From NCBI GenBank assembly GCA_963576565.1, contig OY755039.1, positions 22,585,102 through 22,649,101 on the forward strand: a stretch of 64,000 nucleotides of DNA, written 5' to 3'. This DNA comes from Aspidapion aeneum. Its lineage: Eukaryota; Arthropoda; Insecta; Coleoptera; Brentidae. The position numbers were made by a program, and so were the translations under genes. Below the pieces are notes generated by a model. The model saw only the letters and a program-made list of their open reading frames with translations, did not search any database and was not told where the DNA came from. Below are positions 36,480 through 48,400 of the stretch, one piece after another; position 1 is the first letter of the stretch; every line of letters begins with the position of its first letter.

Positions 36480-39400
36480 GTAATGCTTACATGAAATTTT
36501 CGTTAGGATTTTCAACATGTTTTTTTAATGTCAAAAATTGACTTAATTTTAACACAAATTTGTGCTAGAAATTTTTTTTTTTTTCTACATTTATTTAACG
36601 TTTTATTTGGTGCTTAGTGGGATGACTATTGACTTTCTTAAAATGCTTGCTATGACAAGAGAGTAAACGACGCGATAAGTTATTAAGCAAACAGCATTGA
36701 AAATGTTCGACCTCGGAGTTTAAGTTTTGCGATTTCGTAGTTTTGACTATTTTTTAATTTTAAATAGGGTAATACAAAAATTTTACCTCATAAAAAAATA
36801 TATTTTGATTTTTTCACACGCTCGTAGGAAAAATGTAATCTATTCTTAGTAGAAAGTATCTTTATCGCAGTTACGGCTTGTCCGAACTACGCCGATGCGT
36901 GCGGTAAAGTATCACTTTCCGCAGTTGTTAGGTAAATAACTATTTTATTTCTTTCAAAGTTACACGCCTATAAATATTATTTTAACAATAAAAATAATTT
37001 CGTAAATTAAATAAATAATTATTTTATTTAAGAAAAGGTCAATTGGCAATATTTTGAAAATGCCGACCTTCTTGTTGAATGCATGTTTGTGCCTGTAAGC
37101 GAACAGATTAGTTATCCGTATTATTGCGCTTGTTTTGTCGTAGTCACAGACTTCAAAAAAATCTGAACTAATTTTTTTGAAGTCTGTGGTCGTAGTTGTT
37201 CAGCAGCCTACATTTTGTATACGCTCCATATAATAATCATAGGCGTGTAACCCGAGAATAGCAACTAGGTGGCTCTTCTCGGGTGTAACTTTGAAACAAA
37301 TACAAATGAAGGGTCCAGTGGAAAAAGAGATTCCATTTTTCAAAAAGTTGAGTAAAACGAAATTTAAAGTGGGAGTCTCAATGTTTTTCCACAGTGCTGC
37401 CTATTTTTAGCCGTAGCTTTTAGTGGAATCTCATTGTTTATCCCCTGTAAGGTTTAGCATGTTACTACTTCACGTTACAAGCTATTTCGGAAAAAATGGA
37501 ATCTCATCGTTTTTCACTGGACTCTTCAAATGGATATACAGGTTTTGTATTTTTTTATTGGACAAAATACATTAGGTGTTTAATGCTGCCAGTTATTTTT
37601 GTTTTTGTTTTATTTTGAATTTTCGGGGAAAACCTAAACTTAAAGTTTGTTTTGATATTTTTGGGCTCTTTAGCAGAAACCTTCAAAAAATAAACTCCTT
37701 GTTTGGGAAAAATTTCGATCTATTCTCTCTTTGTTGAAAGTTATTTTCTTTTTGATTACCTGATCATTTTAGCAAAAATCATGCGCGATTTGCACACGTT
37801 GGGAATTTGAAGCGCCCCCTTGTTTTTGACAAGGGAATGAAGAACTCACTTCCGACAAGACACTCACAGAAGTCACACGTGTTTTAAGTTTAAGACCGAA
37901 ATTCCAACCACAAGAAAAGTCGCGGTGCCGCGAGTGAAATTTCGGGACTGCTGCTGTTTTCCCAGAAGGGGCGAATTTAACTTTGGGGTAATTTTTTGTG
38001 ATATCTCTAGTTTTCTCCCCTTCAGGGTAAAGCCGTCAAATTGGTCCTTGCGACCCGCGCCTATTAGGGCTTGTTCTTAAATTACGTAACGCATTAATGG
38101 TGCCCACTCACTTACAGGCGGCCGGCCGGCAACGTGCAAAATTTTTTAGTGACGTAAAAGCGCCAACGCGTTTAATAAGAGTTTAGATTCAGTCAGGCCA
38201 TTTACTGTTTTATATACACTGCGTCCCATTTAAAACTTCCACCCGGAATTTCTCAAAAACTGCTGAAAATTTTAAAACTGCCGAGACACGTCGAAAAATT
38301 TTTTGAATGATTAAATAAAAATTAAATCCAAAAAATATAAAATTTTGATTAAATTTTTATTTTATCAGTCCATGCTAAATTTGAAAGGTTGAAGGCAATT
38401 TTAACAATTAGACCTTCAAAACAAGGTATCACTAGACCCACTTCTCCTATTCAAAATATAGGGGTAAAGTATGCCCCTCGAAGGTGGTGCGTGCTACAAA
38501 AATGTTAAGATAGCCATAAAGTCTACCCCTCGCAATCGAAATTGACGTGACTCGGCATTTTTAAAAATTGTCATCGGTTCTCGAGAAATTCCGGGAAAAG
38601 TTTTAATTGGGACACAGTGTATTTACAGTCGGTTCCATAAATAATAATTTTTTAATAAATCCGTGGTCGGTTAACGTATAGGCAGCCAGTTTTACATAAA
38701 TAAAATAATGCCAACAGCAACAGCCGTACAATCACAGAACGTAATCAAAGAGCGAATCTGGCAACGCGTATGAAAACGAGCTAGGTTTCACAAAGTGGAG
38801 GGAGAGAGTAAACCAAGAAGAAAACGAGCGAGATCTCGCTCGATCGAGCGTCCTGCGGTAATGCCAAAGCTTAATTCGGCAGACCCAACCGAAGCTTTTT
38901 TTTCTGTGGGTAACGCTGGCCCCGGACTGTCAGGCCTTGGGCCTTGCCTTCAGTCCGAGATGGAAATGGCCCTACACTATACAGATCGAAAGGCCGAGAC
39001 GTCAGTTCGTTTCTAGAGATGGACTGTCAGTTTTAAGACCATTACGGCACACATTAACAGTTGTCAGTTCATGTATTGTTAACTCAAAGTGAAACAAAAA
39101 AGAAAAGGAGATTTTGGGTCAAAGCGTGGCTTGAGAAATGAGCTGTCTCATATGGGATTAATTAGCGTTTTAAAAAGTTCCAGTGCAGAAGATTTAAGAA
39201 ATTATTTAAGAATGAATGAAGCATGTTATTAAAAGTTGCTTAAATTGGTGAGACCATATATTAAAAAAATAATATACAAAATTGCGGCAGGCTATTAGCG
39301 TTGCAGAACGATTGATTGTTACTTTGAAATATTTGGCCATTGGACTTACTTTTAAAGAAACAAGGTGTCGGTGATAAATATCAAGGAAATTTCCAACAAA

Positions 39401-42400
39401 CTCTTCGAAATTTGGAATTTTTTACTGCAAAAATATGTAAAAAGTGATGTGCGGACTAACGAAAATATCAAACACAAAGATTATAGATTATAATATCAAA
39501 CATGCCAAATAATGAACGAAAATATCAAACATGCCAAATAATGAACGAAAACGGGCGAATCGAACCGAAGGACTGCAGTTGTCTGGCTGTTCTTGGACGA
39601 AGGTCTGATCGAAAACAAGATCGATAGTCCGTGGCCGCCTGTAAGTGAGTGGGCACCGTAAGAGGGAGAGAGGCTTATGGTACTTGCACTGAGTTATAGA
39701 GAGATGCCTAGTGGTTTTTGAGTTACGTAATTCAGGGATCGAACCTTACCTACCTCCATCCAGATCTAAACTCTACCAAATCACCGAATTTGGCTACTGC
39801 TTCAATGTAGTTCTTGGTTAGAACATTTGGCCAATCGTAAACATCTGAATGTTTCGGATAAACTGATGGCTAAAATAAACAAATAAATAAGTTTTTTATT
39901 TAGGATTAATTTGTCTAAGAAAAACACAATTTCGTAGCAATGTGGATCCAGATTTGACCAAAATAAATTACCCTGATAAAAATGTTTCCCCAGCGCTCAT
40001 AATATATTGAATGTTGGATGAGATGATATGGGTACATTCAAATCTCTTACATTCTCTAAAAAGATTCTATGTAAAGGATTTGGCACTGGAAATATAGATA
40101 GTTTAATTCCAAATACTACAATTACAGTAGAAAGGAACAAGTAAAAAAAACCTTAAATATTTAAAATTACGTAAAAAAGGTGAATTGCATTTAAATATAA
40201 ACTAATAAAAATATAAATACGTTAAAAATGCAAGCTTTTTTTAGATATTTTCCACATATTTCATGAATGCAAAGATAAAATAGGATAAAATACGCCATCA
40301 TAAGGCCTTGGACCCCCTCTAAAGGCCTCGTACCCCCAAAGACTTGGAAAAGTACAAAGTTATTAAGGACAAGCAATACGGATTTCGAAAATATAGGTCA
40401 ACTGGCGATTTACTTACATACGTCACTCACTTATGGCAAAAAGCGATTGAGTTACGGGGTGAAACAAGAACAATTGCCTTAGATATATCTAAAGCATTCA
40501 ATAAAGTCTGGCATGAAAATCTACTCAACAAGCTCAAAGCAATGGGATTTTCGCCAAAACTTTGCACTTGGTTTGACATTTACCTTAAGGATAGATCCAT
40601 TTATGTTGCACTGGATGGTCAGAACTCCAACTCTTACCAAATAAATGCTGGTGTGCCACAGGGAGCAATCCTTTCGCCAACACTTTTTTTGATTTACATA
40701 AATGACCTCATAGATAAAACAGTAAATCCACTTTATTACTTTGCAGATGATGGCAATGTAGTCTCCTCAATCATACCACCCACATGTCTCTCCGCGCGTG
40801 AATTCCATCATCTTAGACTAACTCAAATATAGCAGATAAATAACGACCTGGAGATAACACAGGACTGGGGCAACTAAAACCTTGTACAGTTCAACGCGCA
40901 GAAAACCCAAGCAGCCTTGTTTTCAAAAAACACCAGCACCGGTGAGCCAAACATCATGCTATCGTCACATTGCAGAGCCAGTTGAACATCTTAGGAGTCA
41001 CTGCAGAGATCAACATGTCTTGGCACAGTCACGTGGCAGATATCGCTAAAAGGGCGTCCTAAAAGCTTGGGGTGCTATTTCGTACAAGACATCTGTATAC
41101 ACCAAGCCAACTGCTGACACTGTACAAAGCCCAGATTCGACCAACTATGGAGTACTGCTCACATATATGGAGTGCGGCACCCAAACATACCTTAATGGTT
41201 GGGCAGAATTTCCTAAGTTGTGGCGATTTTGATATAAATTGGTACGATTAATAAAGTTATGAAGACATTTACAAAAATCATATTTTTTTTCCGGCGACGT
41301 AATATATGCGGCGTCGCGACGCTTTCAAATGTGATGTGACATTGATCCAGATTTTCTGAAATAACTTAATAACTACATTAGATAGGACAGTTCTAATTTC
41401 CCTTTTAGGCAGACAATGAGTGTGCCTTTCTAACAAGGTATTACACTTTAGAAGCGTGATTAAGTTCCATTAAATAAAAATTGTTAAATTTAGTTTTTAT
41501 CAAAATTTACATTTTTGTATTTTTCCTTAATTTTGGTTCATCTGAAGCGGTTAAGTGGTTTTAGGGGTGATTTGGGGTTTGGTTGCAAACTAAGGTTCCT
41601 TTTGAGTCTGCCTATAAGAATATATTATAACTTAGATTTTTCACTCGCAGGAAATGATGCAAAAAATATTTGAATTTGGTCAAGTCAGTTTTTTTATAAA
41701 ATCCATGGATTTCGCTCATAACAAAAACATTTTTTTACTACACTTTATTTTAAACAATTTTTTTCTTAAGTTTTTATTATTATGTTTTAGAATTTAAAGA
41801 AAATTTAAAAAAAATATATTGCAGTTCAAAAAAAATAGTCAGGGAGTTTGGGAATTTAATCCAAACACAAGGAATGATACTTTAAAAATCCTTGAATTTT
41901 GAGTCAATTTTGGCACCTCTTCATTCATGTCCATGTGATTTTTATATTTCCAGGGTGATTTTGTTCCTCCAAAAGAATTTACTTTCCCAAGGAACAACCT
42001 TTCAAAATTTGTGTAAATCTCCAAAAACCATATTGAAGTTTTCATGCCATTTGCCCCCAAAAATAGCTATTTTTAGAGAATCTATGAAATCCCATAAAAA
42101 CAAGTCATTACTGTTATTAACTAGCTGTAGATCTATGACCTGAACTTAACTATAGAAATTTTTGTACTTCCATTATATAAAGCATTAATTCTTCTTTAAT
42201 TAGTGGGGGTGCTGACCAGATACTATCATCCAGTTTATTAAAATATCGTGTGAAGCAAAAAAAAACGAAAAAAAAAACGGAAATTTTTTTTTGTTATCTC
42301 TTGAACTATGTTACCGATTTTATTGAAAAAAGCTGATGTTTGCAGTTAATGAATCAGAATTTTAAGAAAAAATAATTTATCCGCAATCTCGAAATTACAA

Positions 42401-45400
42401 GATGGAGCACAAAATCATGCTAAACCCTTTAAATTTGCTTGTTGAAGTGTAAACTTCTTTAGGCGCGTTTTAGCAGTTTTGTGGGTAGTGAATTGAACTG
42501 AGCCGTCAGGTTCGGCTATGTAACGCTCATTCGGGTGAAGTCGGCTCGAGGTGACTAACTGCGAAAAGAACATTCAGCAAGCGATATGATGATGCAGATG
42601 AAGGCCAGTATTAATAATTTTTGTTGAAGATAAGCACACACACTTTTTTTAATTTTTATGTTCCAGATCTTTTTTTAGTTTTTTTTTTAAATTTATAAAA
42701 AAATCCTATTTCTGCCACGCACGGACGAGGTACGCATTACTAAAATCAGTTGGATTGGAAAAAAATTAATTTTTGTTTTCATTTCCTAATAAATTAATTA
42801 TTACTAAACCGATTTTCCTCAAATAAAAAGTATCAAGGCAAAAATTATTTGCGCTTTAAAGGTCCCTATCGAAATTTATCACCTTCTTAAAATTTAAGAT
42901 GGCGGTCAGAATCAAACTTAAACTTTCAAAGAGGTTTGTTTATTCTTACGAGAAACTATTCGTTTTTTTTTAATTCGTTAAAAAGCTCTTTATCCGCCAC
43001 ACAGAACAAAACTTAAATCATTAAAATTGGCTTAGCAGTTTCGCAAATATTAATTTTTATTTTAACCAATGATAGAGCAAAGCTGTTTCACAAACTATAC
43101 GATTGCCTAATTTTGTCTGCATTTCCTCACAAATTCATTAAAACTATACCGATTTCAATTAAATAAAAAGTATCATAGTGAGAATCGATTGGTCTTTGAG
43201 CATCACCATAGCAACTTTCGTCAATTTTTAAATCAAAGATGGCCGACTAAATAATATTTGTCTCTTTATGAAGGATCGCTATTTTTAGTTGCGAGTAATT
43301 TTCATCCCTATCGATGTTAACCATGATGCTTTTTTGTTCATTAAAAGTAGTTCATTAATAAGGAATTCATAAGCAAATAAATGCAAGCAGAATTAAAAAA
43401 GCAAACAAGAAATCCATCCCAAATTTTTAGGTTCATAGATTGTTTGCTAATTTCCGAAGAAAGTTAATACTTTGAAGCTGATTTTTGGCTCACAGAAAAA
43501 TATCATTTACAAAAAATGCTTGTTTGAAAAAAGCGAAAAAAATACAGTCGAACCTCTATAACTCGAACCTGAAGGGACAACCAAAACAGATCGAGTTATG
43601 GAGAGTTCGAGTTATAGAAACTCGAGTTACATAGGTTAAAATACATGTAGAAAGTGCAGGGACAACTGAAAAGGTTCGAGTTATAGAGGGGTTCGAGTTA
43701 TAGAGGTTCGAGTTAGAGAGGTTCGACTGTATTTTAATATAAACGATATCTGATGGACGCCAGGAATAATGGTGCCATATCCTTTAAAGGACTGATTAGC
43801 AGGGATAAGCGTTTAGTTAACTCTCTTAGCAGTGTCTTACCTGTGGGCCCCAGGAGGTCTCTCCAGCATCAAACTTAAACGAATCGATTCCTGGATTGTC
43901 CTGAAGAGTTTTTAACCTATTGGAAAACCAATCAACTGCCTGAGGATTGGTAAAATCAATTTGATGTGAATCTTGGCTATTCCACCAAATGGCTTTGTCG
44001 CTGCCGTTAGTACTTTTAACAAAATATTCTGGAAATATAACACAATTAAAAATATCAATGGTTTGTTTGCTATTTTTTGATACACCTTTGAGTGATACCT
44101 TAGAGTTTTCATAAAACAGTGTAGACTGTAAATAACTTGGACGCGTGTTTAATTCATCGTTCTGACTAGAGACCCTGTATGTATGACATATTTTTACAAT
44201 ATTTCATACATACAGGGTCTCTAGTTCTGACTACCGCCACCGCTATCTACAGTGTGTCTACGGATTGAGTTACGGTAAGGTATAAATGACAAAAAATTTC
44301 TATTTAGATTTTGATTTTCTGGGAATCGCTAATGGTTGGTCTTGAACTAACATGTTTAGAGGGGCCAGAGCCATTCATGGGGCTCACAAGAGGGCAGATG
44401 AAGTCGGCCCTAACAGAGTGGACCCAGAAAGAGATACAAAGGGAATGGACCAACACAGGAAACGCCAGACAGGCGAAGGAGTACGTGACAGGCTACAGCA
44501 AATTCCGTAGGGACTGGCTGCTCCGTAGAACACGAAGAGAGGTGGGAGCCATAGTGGGAGTCCTGACCGGACACTGCGTCCTACAAGGACACCTGGCAAA
44601 GATGATTGTGAAGGAGGACGCGACGTGCGAGCGATGTTGGGCCGAAGACGAGACGTCGGCGCATTTTCTCTCATCATGTGAAGCATACAAGGAGGCAAGA
44701 AAAGAGGTATTCGAAGAGGAAGCCTTTGAGACGAAGGACCTTCGGAATCTGAGGTGGCCCGATATTCTGGCCTTTGTACAGAAGACGGGCAGAAAGAAGG
44801 ACGCAGTAGGGGGGATGCCCGGGGGTTGGTGAAAAGGGCGCTTCATGTGCCTAGTCGCCAGACCTAGAGCCTACCCCACACTACTACTACTACATGTTTA
44901 GAGAATGAGCCAAATCAATTAATATACAAGGTGGTTTAGTAGGTTGATTTAATAAAAAGTGTATAGAGTAAAAGAGTAAAGTACTTCTGTTTTAAGAGAT
45001 AATAGAAAAGGTCATTAAGAAAAGATGTTGAGAATTAAAAATTATGACTGATTCTCAATTTTCAGAAAAATCAGCTTTAAGTCATCTAAACAAAATTTTC
45101 ATACTCGAATTATAAAATCAGAGTTGGCTGATTTTTATGAAAATTGAGAATCTGCTGTAACTTTTGAATCTAAACAACTCTTCTTAACATTTCCCGATAT
45201 CTTTTAAAACAAATTTATTTTACTTTAACGTCTTAGTTTTAGACCAAGCAGGAGCAATTCCCAGAAAATCAGAATCTAAATCGAACATTTCTTATCATTT
45301 ATACCTTACATCATCAAATCAGACTACTAAACCACCATGTAAATTAATTAATTTGGCTCATTTTATTAACATCTTAGTTTGAGACCAAGCAGGAGCGATT

Positions 45401-48400
45401 CCCAGAATATCAGAATCTAACTCGAAATTTTTTTGTCATTAATACCTTATCGGCACTCAATCCGTGGACACACTGTATATGATAGAAAGGGTGTTTTTAG
45501 CAAAATTATCAATGAATGTAAGTTTTTTTATTTATTTATATGGGCAGTGCCCCTCCAAGTTCGCACACCCCGCCAACTTTTCTAAAACCATTTCAGCTTA
45601 CATTTGAGCTATCTATAACTTTGCTTTGGAATCAGCTACGAAACTCAAACTTTGCACAGTCGTGGACTTTGGTTTACTCTCGAAGTTTCATGGACTCCCA
45701 TAAAGTATTAAAATAGTTACGGAATTTTAAAAAACGTCGAATTTGCCACTCACTGACTCACTCACTCATGTGTAGATCATCAAAATTCTCCTATACTTCC
45801 AGACATACTACAAAACTAAAATGTGGCAGTCTAATAAAAAATCAAAATAAATTTAAAGTTATGTAACAGTAACATTAGAGACTTATTGGAAGTGAAATAA
45901 GGTCTAGCAGTAATAATGCCATTGGCGGCTCGTGGGGTAGTGCCACGAAGCCATGGCACTACTTTATTTTTCTACAAAAACACTTTTTTTATTTTTGAAA
46001 CATATATATATATATATATTTATCGGTTTCACAACGTTCTACGTCTTCCGATACCCAATCTCCACTCGTTTCTATTTGCCCATAATTCATCATCTAGGCC
46101 TCTTATTCTTATTTCACTATCTATTCCTTCTCTCCAGCTTCTCCTTGGTCTTCCTCGTTTTCTTCGGCCAGTTGGTTTCCATTGTAATATTTGTTTAGGT
46201 AGTCTTCCATCATCCATTCTTTGTACATGTCCGTACCACACCAGTTGTTTTGTTCTTATATCATCCACTAGAGTACGTTCACCCACTGTCATAATTTCTC
46301 TTATTCTTTGATTGGTAACTCTTTCTCTTTTTGATCTCCCTGCTGCTCTTCTCCAATAGTCCATCTCCGTAGCGGAAAGCATTTTTTCTGTTCTATCTTT
46401 GATTGGCCACACCTCTGAGCCATATGTAATAATACTCTTTACAATTGTGTTATATATAAGCTTTTTGTTATGTTTTGATATACTTTGGTCCCAAATTATT
46501 CCATTTAATAAAGTTATTGCTCTTCTTCCTTGTACGTTTCTATCTTTTATAGCTTTGTCTAGTGTTCCGTCAGCTGTAATTTTCAGACCCAAGTATTTAT
46601 ACTCATCACAGGACTGAATTCGCTGCCCAGTATTTAAGATTAGATCCTGTTTCGTTCCACCAATACACATATACTCTGTCTTATTGATATTAACCTCCAG
46701 TCCCCACTTATTGTACTCTTCTATTAGTTTTCGTGTCATATATTCGAGGTCGTCATAATCCTGAGCCACCACTATCTGATCATCGGCGAAACATAAAGTA
46801 TACAAGGTGGTTTCATTCAACGGAATTCCCATGTTTTGGCATTTTCTCTTCCAGACTTTAAGGACCTGTTCCAAATATATCTTGAAGAGCGTAGGCGAGA
46901 TACAGCAACCTTGTTTAAGACCTTTATTTACTTGAAAGCCTTTGTTTGGTTAGTTTTGCTTTTATTTTAACTTTTGCCTTACTATTGCGGTATAACTCTT
47001 TGATGGCCTTAATTAGTTGTACGCTTATGTTTGTCTTTTCCAACGCTTTCCATAGTAGATTTAGTGGTATACTATCATATGCCTTCTGCAAATCTACGTA
47101 AAGCAGATGGAGCTCTTGTCCGTATGCCATTTTCTTTTCAATAACTTGGGTTATACAAAAGAGATGATCTGAAGTCGATCTACCCGCCCTGAAACCAGCT
47201 TGTTCTTCTGCCTCCATATCTTTATATTCGCTCTCCACTTTATTTCTTATTATTTTGCCATATATTCTGCTTAGCGTACTAGTTACAGATATACCTCTAT
47301 AATTGTCACATATATCTTTCCTTCCTTTTTTGTGTATTGTGGATATATATGACGTTTTCCACTCAGTTGGTACTACAGCTCCATTTAAATATCTTTGGAA
47401 AAGATTCCGTAATCTACAAAACAATTCTTCAGTGCCATATTTAATAAGTTCAGCTGGGATATTTCCGGGTCCGGCAGATTTACCGCTTTTTAAGGTTTTG
47501 CACACGTTTTTGACCTCAGATATTGTGAGGGGTACTGGAGATCCCATCGTTCTAATGATATTGTCTCTTTCGTCTTCCTTGAATTCTGCTCTATCTTCAG
47601 TTAAAAGTTTTTTAAAATGCTCATCCCATTCTTTGTCTGGTATTGGTGAAATAATATCTCTGCATGTTTCTTTTTTGATCGATCTTATAGTTTTCCAGCT
47701 TTCAGTACTTCTCCTACCTCCTAAGTAAGAATCTATTTTCTGGCACTTTTGCATCCATGATTGATTCTTCTTATCACTGATCATTCTTCTCACCTTTGAT
47801 TGCGCGATTTTGTATTCTTCTCTGCTTCTATCTGTCTTTTGGAATAAGTACGTGTGATATAATTTCCTTTTTTCCTCTATTTCACTTTCAATCTCAGCAT
47901 CCCACCAGTATGGTTTTGTTCTTTTAGGAGTTTCTTCCACTAATCCTAGTGCTTCTTTTGCAGCTTGATGGATGCTTAATGTGATACATTCGTATTCCTC
48001 ATCTGGGGTTTCACCTGAACTTGAATTAAGTTTTTCGTTCAGTCTCTTTTTGTATAAGATTTTTACGCTGTCATGTTCTAGGCTTAGTAGATTATATTGA
48101 CAGTGATCAATTTCCTCATTCACTGTATCATCAAGATTTTGTTGATGGAGGCTTCGGCCTTGATAAGGAAAGAGAATTTTGGTCTCCAAAAAATTTTTGA
48201 AACATATTTTTGTTATTTTATTTAATTTTTATAAAATATGGTAAACCCTGTGCAATGCAGTGGATCACACTGCGAATCGATAATGCGCGACGCCTCGCCT
48301 GGCTCGCCCGCAGCCTGCCGTTGAAACGCAGAGTAAGTGGGGGTGGAATGTGTGCCGCTTGTTTGCTGGCGCCGTCGAACAGAGAGAGATTTTTACCCGT

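Larger units (their letters stand above)
38098..39658. mobile_element. PIF/Harbinger element, decayed
   Basis: Ends GGTGCCCACTCACTTACAGG and its complement, flanked by TAA at 38095-38097 and 39659-39661. 1561 bp. Contains a HARBI1-like protein remnant (39090-39440) and a nested 403-bp MITE. The 3-bp TAA duplication and HARBI1 homology agree on the superfamily. Confidence 0.82.

Noticed and set aside
38795..39016. 73-residue Arg/Ser-rich open frame inside the Harbinger element
   Set aside because: No recognisable domain and no link to the HARBI1-like remnant in frame; possibly a scrap of the element's second protein, but not supportable.
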